A stretch of 64,000 nt of DNA from Maridesulfovibrio zosterae DSM 11974 (GTDB lineage: Bacteria > Desulfobacterota > Desulfovibrionia > Desulfovibrionales > Desulfovibrionaceae), in NCBI RefSeq assembly GCF_000425265.1, contig NZ_KE384342.1:523528-587527 (forward strand), in the 5' to 3' direction. Of the stretch, positions 1 to 8,787 are shown in pieces; positions within the stretch are counted from its first letter, which is position 1; each line of letters opens with the position of its first letter. Under the pieces are notes generated by a model. The model made no database searches and was not told where the DNA came from. It worked only from the letters and a program-made list of their open reading frames with translations. The translations under genes were made by a program, and so were the position numbers.

Positions 1-1148
1 GCGCAGTTAGCTTCCCACATGTTGGCACTGGGACCTCCAATATCAGAAACTGATCCTCTAAAATCAGGATGTTTTTTCATGTTTTCCAGTTCGCCAAGAA
101 TTGATTTTTTACTGCGTGACCGTATGTGTCTGCCCTGATGCATAGCAATGGAGCAGAAAGAGCATCCTCCACCACAACCTCTGTGTGAGGTTACACTGAA
201 CTCGATCATGTCTGCAGCAGGGATGCGCCCTTTATTTTTATAAACAGGGTGAGGCAAGCGGGCAAAAGGGAGTGTATATAGCCAGTCCAATTCTTTTGTG
301 GAAAGGTATTCTGATGGTGGGGTGATCACTACGTGGCGATTATCAACCGGCTGAATCGCCCATGAAGTACCATGGTGAACCTGTTCTTCCAAAGTCAGAG
401 TCGCTTTCATAAGCTGACTTGGGTCAGACATAATATCTTTATGTGCGGGAAGCTCAACTTTTTCAGCTGTCTCGGGAATATCTTCAGGGTAGCCCATGAA
501 GGCTGTACCATTTATACCTTTCAGTGTTGCAGAGCATGGTTCTTCAGTTTTTGACAGCCTGATAGCTGCTTCAAGCATGGCTCTTTCGCCCATGCCGTAA
601 ATCAGCAGATCTGCTTTACTATCCATGAGAACAGGTTTTCGCACTTTCTCAGTCCAGAAGTCGTAGTGTGAGATACGGCGTAAAGATGCTTCTATCCCAC
701 CAATAATGACAGGAAGGCCTTTAAAGGCTTTTTTGATCAGGTTGGTGTAGATAATAACTGCACGGTTTGGACGGGCTCCTGCTTTTCCTCCGGGAGTATA
801 AGCATCGTCACTTCTTTTCTTGCGAAATGATGTGTAGTGAGCAACCATAGAGTCAAGTGCTCCGGCGGAAACTCCGGCGTAAAGGCGAGGGCGACCTAGC
901 TCTTCAATGGCTTTACTGTCAGTCCAGTCCGGTTGGCAAACTAGCGCAACTTTAAAACCATGTGCTGTGAGTACCCTACCTAAAAGAGGTATTCCGAAAC
1001 TTGGATGATCTATATAACTGTCGCCGGAAACTAGAATTATGTCAGGACGATCCCACCCCAGTATATCCATTTCCTGCCGTGTCATGGGAAGGAAGCGTGG
1101 TTGTTTGCCTTGGTTGGCAATGATGCTCTTTGTCATGGGGCGGAGCAT
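1..1148 (-). CDS. YgiQ family radical SAM protein (3' part cut by window edge)
   Basis: The reverse strand is open from about 1148 to the window start, so roughly 380 N-terminal residues are present and the C-terminus is missing. The N-terminus (FLPMTRQEMDILGWD, then SGDSYIDHPSFG) matches the YgiQ/UPF0313 family. A radical SAM cluster motif RGCGGGCSFCS (Cys-x3-Cys-x2-Cys) lies near 150-190. The family is known to hold a 4Fe-4S cluster and use SAM, but its substrate is not established. Two in-frame ATGs are possible, at 1148 and 1136, and neither has a clear ribosome binding site. The gene begins about 28 bases after the histidine kinase stop, so the two are probably co-transcribed. Confidence 0.9.
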   Translation of the reverse strand, partial: MLRPMTKSIIANQGKQPRFLPMTRQEMDILGWDRPDIILVSGDSYIDHPSFGIPLLGRVLTAHGFKVALVCQPDWTDSKAIEELGRPRLYAGVSAGALDSMVAHYTSFRKKRSDDAYTPGGKAGARPNRAVIIYTNLIKKAFKGLPVIIGGIEASLRRISHYDFWTEKVRKPVLMDSKADLLIYGMGERAMLEAAIRLSKTEEPCSATLKGINGTAFMGYPEDIPETAEKVELPAHKDIMSDPSQLMKATLTLEEQVHHGTSWAIQPVDNRHVVITPPSEYLSTKELDWLYTLPFARLPHPVYKNKGRIPAADMIEFSVTSHRGCGGGCSFCSIAMHQGRHIRSRSKKSILGELENMKKHPDFRGSVSDIGGPSANMWEANC

Positions 1149-1176
1149 ATAGATGAAGCCAGAAGCTGGCAAGAAA

Positions 1177-2460
1177 CTATATGGGCTGTTTTAAGGGGAT
1201 TTTTATGGTGAATCTGGTCCAGTGTCCGGGATTTGATTCAACAGCCATTGTTCCGTTATGCTGATTGGCAATAATAAAATACGAGACTGAAAGTCCCAGT
1301 CCTGTACCTTGTCCTATTTCTTTCGTCGTATAAAAAGGTTCAAAAATTCTGTTACGTATAATATCAGTCATACCACCTCCATTATCTTCAATTTCTATTA
1401 CAGCCATGCTGTTATCTACATAAACTCTACAAATAAAATGAGGAGTAGAATCAACATAGTTTTTTTCAGCCATGGCTTCTGCACCATTTTTGAAAAGGTT
1501 TAATAGAACCTGTTGGATTTCATTTCCTGAACAGCGGACTAAAGGAGTCTGTAGGGCATATTCACGTATTATTTTGATTCGTCTGAAATCATAACTTTTT
1601 TTTAAGTTATAATCATTGATAGCTAGTTCAAGGGTTTTATCAATCAATGTTCCGAGATTTTGTGGAGTAAAGTTATTGTCGCTTTTACGGGCAAAACTGA
1701 GCATATTACTTACGATGTTTGCAGCTCTTTCTCCCGCATCTGTGATGCCATCAAGCATACGTGGAATTTCACGTTTATCCAGATATTCTCGTACATCCTG
1801 CAAACTGGCATTGCATGTTTGTGCAACAGAAATATTGCTCGGAATATCTGAATAAATTCTTTTTTTTATGTTAATAGCATGACCCAGTATTCCGGCAAGA
1901 GGATTGTTTATTTCATGGGCCATGCCGGCAGCAAGTCCACCAATTGATAACATCTTTTCTGATTGAAGCATCATACGTTCCATATTGACTCTTTCAGTAA
2001 CATCATCAATACGGATGACAGCCCCTCGAGCTTTGTCAGATATCAGTGGATAGATTGTAATATCTTCATATATTTGAGTTGATTCATCAACATTTGAAAC
2101 TGTGCCGTAAGTTTGTTTTTTGCAGCTGCTTATAGCCTGTTTGATATGATCGATTTCTTTATCCAGTCCGGGCATCGCCTGTACCAAAGGAGTTCCTAAG
2201 GCCTGCTCAGCGGTTAAGCCTGTTAAATCTTCAGCCCTTTTGTTCCATTGTGTAATGATTCCTTCCGGGTCTACTCCTATAAGAGTTGAAGGCATTGAGT
2301 CTATTATGTTTGCCAGATAATTACGAAGGCTCCGGAGTTCGCTTTCAGCATTTTTTCTCTGTTCAATCTCAAATTGTCTTTCCAGATTTTTTGTTGCAAG
2401 ATTTGATAGAAAGGCAGCTAATGCAATATTATATTTAAGAATTTCGTCTACACGCTTTTT
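1177..2460 (-). CDS. Sensor histidine kinase, PAS-HisKA-HATPase part (downstream half of a frameshifted gene)
   Basis: A PAS-like segment (VDPEGIITQWNKRAEDLTG) is followed by a HisKA box with the phosphoacceptor His (MAHEINNPLAG) and a HATPase domain. The HATPase domain has an N box (LLNLFKNGAEAM), a G1 box (DNGGGM) and a G2 box (GTGLGLS). The first ATG in this frame is at 2295, inside the protein. The frame stays open up to 2460 and encodes a helix (ILKYNIALAAFLSNLA) that normally links a PocR sensor domain to the kinase. There is no start codon or ribosome site in 2296-2460. This therefore looks like the second half of one gene whose first half ends at 2448. It probably autophosphorylates and signals to a partner regulator that is not visible here. 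Confidence 0.85.
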   Translation of the reverse strand, partial: KKRVDEILKYNIALAAFLSNLATKNLERQFEIEQRKNAESELRSLRNYLANIIDSMPSTLIGVDPEGIITQWNKRAEDLTGLTAEQALGTPLVQAMPGLDKEIDHIKQAISSCKKQTYGTVSNVDESTQIYEDITIYPLISDKARGAVIRIDDVTERVNMERMMLQSEKMLSIGGLAAGMAHEINNPLAGILGHAINIKKRIYSDIPSNISVAQTCNASLQDVREYLDKREIPRMLDGITDAGERAANIVSNMLSFARKSDNNFTPQNLGTLIDKTLELAINDYNLKKSYDFRRIKIIREYALQTPLVRCSGNEIQQVLLNLFKNGAEAMAEKNYVDSTPHFICRVYVDNSMAVIEIEDNGGGMTDIIRNRIFEPFYTTKEIGQGTGLGLSVSYFIIANQHNGTMAVESNPGHWTRFTIKIPLKQPI

Positions 2461-2951
2461 TTAAAGCGGGGTACTTCATCCAAGGCGGAAAGGTAGTCTT
2501 CTGTATCATATCCAAAACGTTTGGCCTGTTTAATGAAATAATCTTTATCAGGAATTTCTTCATCGTAAAAAAACTGACCTAAGAATAAGGTTGCTATATG
2601 TTTACCCATGCATTTAATAGGTACGCCGACGTCCCAGAGACCATTAGCACATTTGTATCCGCAATAGGGGGTATCTTTGATTTTGCTCACGATGGCTGTA
2701 TCACTTGCAATGCAGTTTAGATTGCTATCAGGGTTAGCCCTGTGAAATTGAACACATATTCTCTGCCAGCCTGCACCAGCATATACTTCTCCGTTTATTG
2801 CATCGATAATCCCTGATGGCATGCCGGTCGCAGCATAGCTCACGTCAAGCATGTTTTGCAGTTCATCAAGTTCAATGAGGTCTTTAAAAACAAGCTTTGA
2901 AAGTTTATTGCATGCTGGTTCTAAATCACATTTTTCGGAAAATTCTATCAC
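2448..2951 (-). CDS. PocR sensory domain (upstream half of the frameshifted histidine kinase)
   Basis: The 167-residue product is a PocR-type ligand-binding domain. It has conserved cysteines in CVQFHRANPDSNLNC and YCGYKCANGLWDVGVPI, followed by GKHIATLFLGQFF. PocR domains are known from regulators of propanediol use and from many anaerobe sensor kinases; the ligand here is unknown. It starts at GTG 2951 with AAGGACT just upstream. It stops at 2448, immediately after a run of seven A (minus strand, 2456-2462), while the PAS-kinase frame opens across the same run. One extra A would join the halves into a normal PocR-PAS-HisKA-HATPase protein of about 590 residues. Confidence 0.85.
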   Translation of the reverse strand: MIEFSEKCDLEPACNKLSKLVFKDLIELDELQNMLDVSYAATGMPSGIIDAINGEVYAGAGWQRICVQFHRANPDSNLNCIASDTAIVSKIKDTPYCGYKCANGLWDVGVPIKCMGKHIATLFLGQFFYDEEIPDKDYFIKQAKRFGYDTEDYLSALDEVPRFKKSV

Positions 2952-3177
2952 GGGAGTCCTTTTAAAAAAGTTAATGTAGAATAGGACGAAAATAGGAATC
3001 CTGATTATTAATAAATCACACTGAAATTAATATGTCCAGAATGTAATCTTTTTTATGAGTATATAATGTATCGAGGCCCGAAATAGAGTATGAAGTTGCA
3101 CGGTTGACCGCAGATGAATGGGCAGGTAAAAATGCATCATATTAACAAAAAACAATAATCAAGCCTAAGGAGGCTAG

Positions 3178-4542
3178 ATGAAATCGCTTCCATGCGTTTT
3201 AACTATAGCAGGCTCAGATTCAGGTGGTGGAGCCGGTATTCAGGCCGATTTAAAGGCTATCTCAATGGCTGGTTGTTATGGAGCAACTGCTATAACAGCT
3301 TTAACTGCTCAGAATACAACCGGAGTAACTGGGATAGAAGCTGTCTCATCGGAGTTTGTTGCTTTGCAGATTGAAACTGTTTGCAGTGACATTAAAGTTC
3401 ATGCAGCAAAAACAGGAATGCTTTTTTCTGCATCTATTATTCGATCAGTAGCTGCTGCATTACAGGATAAGAATTTTCCATTGGTAATTGATCCCGTTTG
3501 TGTTGCTACAAGCGGTGCAAAATTGCTTAAAGAAGATGCTGTTGAAGCTATGAAAAGCTTGTTCTCTCTTGCTGATCTGCTAACCCCGAATGTTCCTGAA
3601 GCGGAGTTATTTACCGGGATTGAAATAAAAACTCGCGAGGACGTATTTAAAGTAATTGATATTTTGCTTGATATGGGGCCTAAAGCAGTTCTTATCAAGG
3701 GAGGACATTTTGATTCTGTAGCCGCAACTGACTGGCTTGGAATTAAAGGACAACAACCTATTCCATTGATGCAGCAGCGGGTGAAGACTAAAAACAGTCA
3801 TGGCACAGGCTGTACCCTTTCGGCTACAATCGCTTCTAATCTTGCTAAAGGATATGATATGCATGCAGCTGTGCGAAAGGCTCAGGAATACTTGAACCTT
3901 GCATTACGTGCAGGTTTTGATATCGGAGAGGGAAGTGGACCTCCCAACCATCTTGCGCCTATGTTAATTGAGAAGATGAAGCAGAAGCTATTATCAGATC
4001 ATTATGAATGTGGGATTAGACTGAGTCGTATGGAAGGTTTGCATAAACTTATTCCTGAAATGCGGATGAACGTAGCTGCTGCATTACCGTATGCAGCATA
4101 TATCGAAGAAGTATCGGCATTTAGCGGCAGGATTACCTCAACACGTAAAGGTGAGGTAATTGTTTGTGGACGGCCTGATTTCGGTGCCTCACTGCATTTA
4201 GCTAAATCTTTGATTTGTGTACGTAAGTATAATCCTGAAGTTGGATGTGCTGCAACTTTGCGAAATAATGCTGAGATTACGTCAGCAATTGCATCATGCG
4301 GATTTGTTGAAGCCTGGTTTGATCGTGAAGATGAGTCTACTGATCTTAAAGGCAGCGAAGCTGCAAGTATTGAGTGGGGGACATGCAAAGCTATATCTGA
4401 GCATCCTGAGCCTGAAATGGTCGATGTTGTTTGTGATTCAGGTGAAAAAGGTAAAGAACCAATAATTAGATTGTTAGCTAAAGACTTTGCAGATCTTGAA
4501 TTAAAACTTGAGCAGATTTTAGCTGCACTCACTGAAATGTAG
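3178..4542 (+). CDS. thiDN: Bifunctional HMP/HMP-P kinase - thiamine phosphate synthase (ThiD-ThiN)
   Basis: The N-terminal 255 residues or so are ThiD, which phosphorylates hydroxymethylpyrimidine and its monophosphate. Signatures are TIAGSDSGGGAGIQADLK, DPVCVATSG, LTPNVPEAE and the C-terminal SHGTGCTLSA. Residues about 285-450 (RMEGLHKLIPEMRMNVAAA, GRPDFGASLHLAK) match ThiN, the archaeal-type thiamine phosphate synthase that replaces ThiE. AAGGAGG precedes the ATG at 3178. I checked the 220-base leader for the conserved pieces of a TPP riboswitch and saw none. The gene stands alone, with a tRNA gene downstream. Confidence 0.93.
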   Translation: MKSLPCVLTIAGSDSGGGAGIQADLKAISMAGCYGATAITALTAQNTTGVTGIEAVSSEFVALQIETVCSDIKVHAAKTGMLFSASIIRSVAAALQDKNFPLVIDPVCVATSGAKLLKEDAVEAMKSLFSLADLLTPNVPEAELFTGIEIKTREDVFKVIDILLDMGPKAVLIKGGHFDSVAATDWLGIKGQQPIPLMQQRVKTKNSHGTGCTLSATIASNLAKGYDMHAAVRKAQEYLNLALRAGFDIGEGSGPPNHLAPMLIEKMKQKLLSDHYECGIRLSRMEGLHKLIPEMRMNVAAALPYAAYIEEVSAFSGRITSTRKGEVIVCGRPDFGASLHLAKSLICVRKYNPEVGCAATLRNNAEITSAIASCGFVEAWFDREDESTDLKGSEAASIEWGTCKAISEHPEPEMVDVVCDSGEKGKEPIIRLLAKDFADLELKLEQILAALTEM

Positions 4543-4689
4543 TTAAAATATATAAATTTTAGGTTAGATTGTTGATTTTTGTTGACAAGCTCTGGCTGTC
4601 CCTATATTAACGCAACGGCTGGCGGGGATATTGCCCTGATTAATCTTGATTAAACAGCAATGTTCAGGCTATAGCCTAAAAATACGGTT

Positions 4690-4773
4690 GCGAGAGTGGC
4701 GGAATTGGTAGACGCACTGGATTTAGGATCCAGCGGTTAATCCGTGAGAGTTCGAGTCTCTCCTTTCGCACCA
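4690..4773 (+). tRNA. tRNA-Leu (anticodon TAG)
   Basis: A full cloverleaf can be drawn. The acceptor stem GCGAGAG pairs with CTTTCGC, with two G-T pairs. The D arm carries TTGGTAGACGC and the anticodon stem CTGGA/TCCAG holds TAG. A class II long variable arm is present, as is the T arm with GTTCGAGTC. The 3' CCA is encoded. The tRNA is read together with, or just after, thiDN and is followed by a strong hairpin. Confidence 0.97.
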
Positions 4774-4782
4774 ACTGTAATA

Positions 4783-4836
4783 AAAGCACCCCCTTATAAC
4801 GACCAAGAGCTGGTTGTAGTGAGGGGGTGTTTTTAT
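4783..4836 (+). terminator. Rho-independent terminator after tRNA-Leu
   Basis: GCACCCCC pairs with GGGGGTGT, with an inner stem ACGACCA/TGGTTGT, then GTTTTTATT follows. The long stem and T run suit termination of the tRNA transcript. The A-rich left flank may let it also serve the opposite-strand gene that ends at 4859. Confidence 0.85.
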
Positions 4837-4858
4837 TGGTTTTATCTTTTAATTGTGA

Positions 4859-5278
4859 CTAGAAAGGCTTACCTGAGTTGGTTGGTTGAAAGTTTATAGT
4901 GGATATGAGCCCTACAATATCATCTTCACCAGCTTTGTTGTTCCATTCTATTGTTCCATACCCCATAGTATCTATGTTTGTTACTATACTTACGCTCGCC
5001 GTTTCACCTGCAGCTATTACCGTATTGTTTTCCTTGAAGTTTCTGTACAGAGGCCCTGATGTAAGAATTGATGAATCCGTATTATATAGAGTTACTTTTA
5101 CAATTAAGTCATGAGCTGAAATATTAGAAATATATATGTTATCTCCCGTAGCGGTACCTCCGTATTCAGACTCTGTTTCCCAGTGAGGGATTATTGTTTT
5201 ACCACTACCAGCAAAAGCAAAAGATTGGGCCGCGATCAACATGAAGCATGAAATGAGTAAGATCTTAAAATAATTCAT
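4859..5278 (-). CDS. Small exported protein of unknown function
   Basis: The product is about 139 residues if it starts at the ATG at 5278. It begins with a clear Sec signal peptide (MNYFKILLISCFMLIAAQSFAFA, cleavage predicted after AFA), which is why this start is preferred over an in-frame start 13 codons upstream. The mature part is beta-rich in appearance (DNIYISNISAHDLIVKVTLYN, AAGETASVSIVTNI) with no cysteine pair or catalytic motif. I do not recognise the family. It lies alone, with its stop near the tRNA terminator. A periplasmic or surface location is inferred from the signal peptide only. Confidence 0.75.
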   Translation of the reverse strand: MNYFKILLISCFMLIAAQSFAFAGSGKTIIPHWETESEYGGTATGDNIYISNISAHDLIVKVTLYNTDSSILTSGPLYRNFKENNTVIAAGETASVSIVTNIDTMGYGTIEWNNKAGEDDIVGLISTINFQPTNSGKPF

Positions 5279-5407
5279 ACGAAAAACTTCTTTAAAAAAT
5301 AAAATATTAAATAACACTATATATATTACTGTATTAATTAAATGTTTTATTCAATATATTTTACATACAATTCTAGCCGGAGTTGGAAGTACAATTCCTA
5401 TAAAATC

Positions 5408-6712
5408 CTACCGCAAACAGTGCCAAGCTCTTTTGGAAGTTGAACGGAATTTAGCCATTGCAAATTCGAACAAGAACGCACAAATCAGAACTACGAAGAA
5501 GGCTATGCATGCTTCTCTGTTATCGAATGCCGACCTCCATAATAAAATACATAACACGGCAAAACATACGACAGCTCCTATTATCATTGGGAGTCTTTTG
5601 GCATTGATTGTTTTTGCCAGTTTGGCGCCGGCAAGATTTACGGCAGAGAAAATAAGCAGAAAACCTGCGCTGGCTATTACAGCTATTGATTCTATGTTAA
5701 GTGTATTGGCCATGCATAAAGTAATTGCACCCACTACCAGTACCCCAAATGGTTGATCCCACACTTTTCGTTCCATTATCTGTGGTAAATCTTTGTCTTT
5801 TGCCAAAATGAATCCCAGTCTGGCACTGCCATAAATGGTTGCATTAATAGCTGAAATGGTGGCTAGCATTGCAGCTATTCCAACAAGAAAAAAGCCGAAC
5901 TGCCCGAGTGCGGGGCGGGCAGCCTCAGCAAGAACATAGTCTTTTGATGATGCAATAAGACTTTCAGGAACCACGCCTACAGTAAGGATTGCCACTAAAA
6001 TATAAAGTAAAACCACAATGCCAACTGAAGCGTAATATGCCCGGGGTAGGGTGACGCTGGGATTGCGGACATCTTCAGCCGCATTGGATATTAATTCAAA
6101 CCCTTCATAGGCTACAAAAATAACCATTCCAGCAGGGATTACCGCAGACATTGGCGCCCATGTTGAAACTGCGAGCCGTGCAGGCTGGATATATACGGCA
6201 CCTGAAGCAACCACAATGCCGAGTAATACTAATTTGACTACGACAATAAACGTTTCAGATTTACTGATCAATTCAGCGCCAAGTAGATTAATCATTACTG
6301 GAATAATGATCGCTATGCTGATGAGGCCATGGTGCAGCCATACAGAGTATAGACTGACTGGGAAAAATGTTTTGGCATATGATTCGAATGCCGTGGCATA
6401 AAGAGATAGAGTAACAAGATAGCTGAGCCATAAAATAAAATTTAGTCCACCGACAATACTGTCATGCCCGAATGCCCGGTCAAGAAAAACAACTGTGCCA
6501 CCCTGACTGGGAAATGCTACCGAGAGTTTTGCATAAGAAAATGCTGTTAATATGGCAATGCCCCCGGCAAGAGCAAAGGCGATGGGAGTTGCACCATGTG
6601 CCATGGATACTGCAAGTCCTAATACAGCAAAAATTCCGCCTCCGACCATACCTCCGATGCCTATGGCTATTGCGCCGTAAAGACCTATCGATCCCTTTTG
6701 TTTTTCATCCAT
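5408..6712 (-). CDS. APC family amino acid permease
   Basis: The 434-residue product is almost entirely hydrophobic, with about 12 membrane helices. The N-terminus IAIGIGGMVGGGIFAVLG is the first-helix substrate motif of the amino acid-polyamine-organocation family. ISNAAEDVRNPSVTLPRA carries the conserved helix 6 and loop motif (NAAEDVRNP) of this family. Substrate specificity cannot be read from sequence. The start is ATG 6712, with AGGAG nine bases upstream. It is transcribed away from putP, and the shared 424-base region between them holds two inverted repeats that may be regulatory. Confidence 0.9.
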   Translation of the reverse strand: MDEKQKGSIGLYGAIAIGIGGMVGGGIFAVLGLAVSMAHGATPIAFALAGGIAILTAFSYAKLSVAFPSQGGTVVFLDRAFGHDSIVGGLNFILWLSYLVTLSLYATAFESYAKTFFPVSLYSVWLHHGLISIAIIIPVMINLLGAELISKSETFIVVVKLVLLGIVVASGAVYIQPARLAVSTWAPMSAVIPAGMVIFVAYEGFELISNAAEDVRNPSVTLPRAYYASVGIVVLLYILVAILTVGVVPESLIASSKDYVLAEAARPALGQFGFFLVGIAAMLATISAINATIYGSARLGFILAKDKDLPQIMERKVWDQPFGVLVVGAITLCMANTLNIESIAVIASAGFLLIFSAVNLAGAKLAKTINAKRLPMIIGAVVCFAVLCILLWRSAFDNREACIAFFVVLICAFLFEFAMAKFRSTSKRAWHCLR

Positions 6713-7136
6713 CTCATATTCTCCTGTTTGTTTTATGTATTCAGTACAGAAGTCAAATGCAATGATTCCTGAATGCTTTACGGAATTATTTCAGGAGAGT
6801 TGAAGTGAATCTTCAATTTATAGCGAATGATTAAGGAGCTTGGGGACAATTTTTAGTTAAACTATAAATATTTTTGGATTTGGAACTACATCATTGAAGT
6901 ATATGTGAACTTCATAAAGTCGGCATATAAGGTGTTAGTGTAAAGAAGCATTTGGAAAAAATAAAATGGTTTTGTTTAAAATATCTGAATAAAGTAAATT
7001 CTATCTAATATTATTCCGTATAATCAACGTTGAAAAAAAATATCTTGTCTAAAAAACTATAGGTAGTTAAATATGAGCCCCATTTTTACGATATATGTTG
7101 TTTTGATTTCGTTTACTTGTTTAAAAAGGAATTATT
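6713..7136. promoter_or_regulatory. Divergent intergenic region between permease and putP
   Basis: This 424-base AT-rich region has no convincing gene. It must hold the promoters for both neighbours. Two inverted repeats sit on the permease side: CCTGAA/TTCAGG at 6768-6795 and TTGAAG-TGAAT-CTTCAA at 6800-6816. A TATAAT-like -10 for putP lies at about 7018-7023, with only a weak -35 box. These are candidate operator and promoter sites, not proven ones. Confidence 0.4.
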
Positions 7137-8609
7137 GTGATTCAAACAGAGACTTTGCTTACATTTGGTGTCTACTTGGTTTTTCTGCTTGCCGTCGGCT
7201 GGTATTTTTATAAAAGAACAACTGATATTGAGGGGTACATCCTCGGAGGACGTGGGCTGGGAGGATGGGTTACGGCTCTTTCCGCACAGGCCAGTGACAT
7301 GTCCGGATGGTTGCTCATGGGACTTCCGGGAGCTGTTTATCTAGGCGGTATGAATGAAGCATGGATTGCCATAGGCCTTTTTATTGGTACAGCTCTTAAC
7401 TGGATCTTTGTGTCTGCACGGTTGCGTGTATATACTCAGCATACTGACACTCTTACAATTTCATCTTTTTTTGAAAAGCGTTTTAACGATCCAACCAGTT
7501 TGCTGCGTGTCGGATCTGCCGTAATTATTCTTATCTTTTTTACAATTTACTCATCCTCTGGGCTTGTTGCAGCAGGTAAGCTGTTTGAGTCCATGTTTCA
7601 TATAAATTATTCATTTGCAGTAATAACCGGCGCAGTTGTTATTGTTTCCTATACATTCTTAGGCGGGTTCATGGCTGTCTGCTGGACAGATTTTTTTCAG
7701 GGCGGGCTTATGTTTTTCGCCATTATACTTGTGCCTATTTTAGGTGTGATTGATAATGGAGGAATTTCTGTAATAGAGTCTGAGATGGCAGCAAAGCATA
7801 TTGCGACAAGTTTATTTCATGACGGTAGTGGCAACGCCCTCTCCATAATGGCCGTTTTTTCTACTATGGCCTGGGGACTTGGTTATTTTGGACAGCCTCA
7901 TATTTTGACTCGTTTTATGGGAATTCGCTCCGTACATGAACTTCCAAAGGCAACAATGGTTGCTCTTACATGGGTTGTGATCTCTTTGATTGGAGCTGTA
8001 TTGGTTGGAATGATCGCAATTCCAATGTTTGATGGACTGAAGGGCGGTGAACAGGAAAAAGTTTTCATTTATATGATTGCAAAGCTTTTTAATCCCTGGG
8101 TAGGTGGTGTATTGTTAGCAGCTATCCTTTCAGCAATTATGTCCACTATCGATTCTCAGTTATTGGTTTCTTCATCTGCTCTCACTGAAGATTTTTATAA
8201 GAAAATTCTGCGTCGTGACGCTTCCGAAAAAGAATTGATTTTGGTCGGGCGTTTATGTGTACTGGTTATTTCTATTATTGCTACAAGCATGGCTCTTACT
8301 CCTGGGAATACTATTCTCGGCCTTGTTGCGTATGCATGGGGTGGATTCGGTGCAGCTTTCGGTCCAGTGGTTCTTTTTTCTTTGTTCAGTAAAAAGACCA
8401 CATGGGTATCAGCTCTTACCGGCATGGTAGTAGGGACAGTTGTTCTCATTGTATGGAAAAATATGGGACTTGGAGCTCAAATGTATGAAATTGTCCCTGG
8501 CTTTTTTGCCAACTTTATTACCATTTATATTATAAATATGATTGCACCGCAGAAAGACGAGCGTATTTTGTCCGCTTTTGATAATATGAAGCTCGGCCTT
8601 AAAAAATAG
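7137..8609 (+). CDS. putP: Sodium/proline symporter
   Basis: The 490-residue product is a sodium:solute symporter of the PutP type with about 13 membrane helices. Recognisable pieces are FYKRTTDIEGYILGGRGLGG, LSAQASDMSGWLLMGLPGA, GGFMAVCWTDFFQG and AAILSAIMSTIDSQLLVSSS, which carry the sodium and substrate sites of the family. It imports proline with Na+ in known members, for nutrition or osmoprotection. Translation starts at GTG 7137, with AAGGAA upstream. It is monocistronic, ending in a terminator. It faces the APC permease, which may be controlled by the same region. Confidence 0.93.
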   Translation: MIQTETLLTFGVYLVFLLAVGWYFYKRTTDIEGYILGGRGLGGWVTALSAQASDMSGWLLMGLPGAVYLGGMNEAWIAIGLFIGTALNWIFVSARLRVYTQHTDTLTISSFFEKRFNDPTSLLRVGSAVIILIFFTIYSSSGLVAAGKLFESMFHINYSFAVITGAVVIVSYTFLGGFMAVCWTDFFQGGLMFFAIILVPILGVIDNGGISVIESEMAAKHIATSLFHDGSGNALSIMAVFSTMAWGLGYFGQPHILTRFMGIRSVHELPKATMVALTWVVISLIGAVLVGMIAIPMFDGLKGGEQEKVFIYMIAKLFNPWVGGVLLAAILSAIMSTIDSQLLVSSSALTEDFYKKILRRDASEKELILVGRLCVLVISIIATSMALTPGNTILGLVAYAWGGFGAAFGPVVLFSLFSKKTTWVSALTGMVVGTVVLIVWKNMGLGAQMYEIVPGFFANFITIYIINMIAPQKDERILSAFDNMKLGLKK

Positions 8610-8640
8610 ACACTTGTTGTTTTGTGTCTGAGAGTTTATA

Positions 8641-8675
8641 AGGCTCTGCCTGTGAGTGGGCAGGGCCTTTTTTTC
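8641..8675 (+). terminator. Terminator after putP
   Basis: AGGCTCTGCC pairs with GGCAGGGCCT around a short loop and is followed by seven T. This is a typical intrinsic terminator, about 35 bases after the putP stop. Confidence 0.88.
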
Positions 8676-8787
8676 TAAATATGATGCGTGTATGATTTTA
8701 TTTTTGTATCATTGCAATTTAGTGAAATTATTTTTTAATTATATAGATTTTTTTGAATTGGGCACATGAGTGCCTGTTGAGGTTAAA

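Noticed and set aside
372-554. Plus-strand 60-codon frame
   Set aside because: It is antisense to the YgiQ-type gene and has no recognisable product.
2952-3177. TPP riboswitch before thiDN
   Set aside because: The conserved CTGAGA and CCTGATCTGG-like elements are not present.
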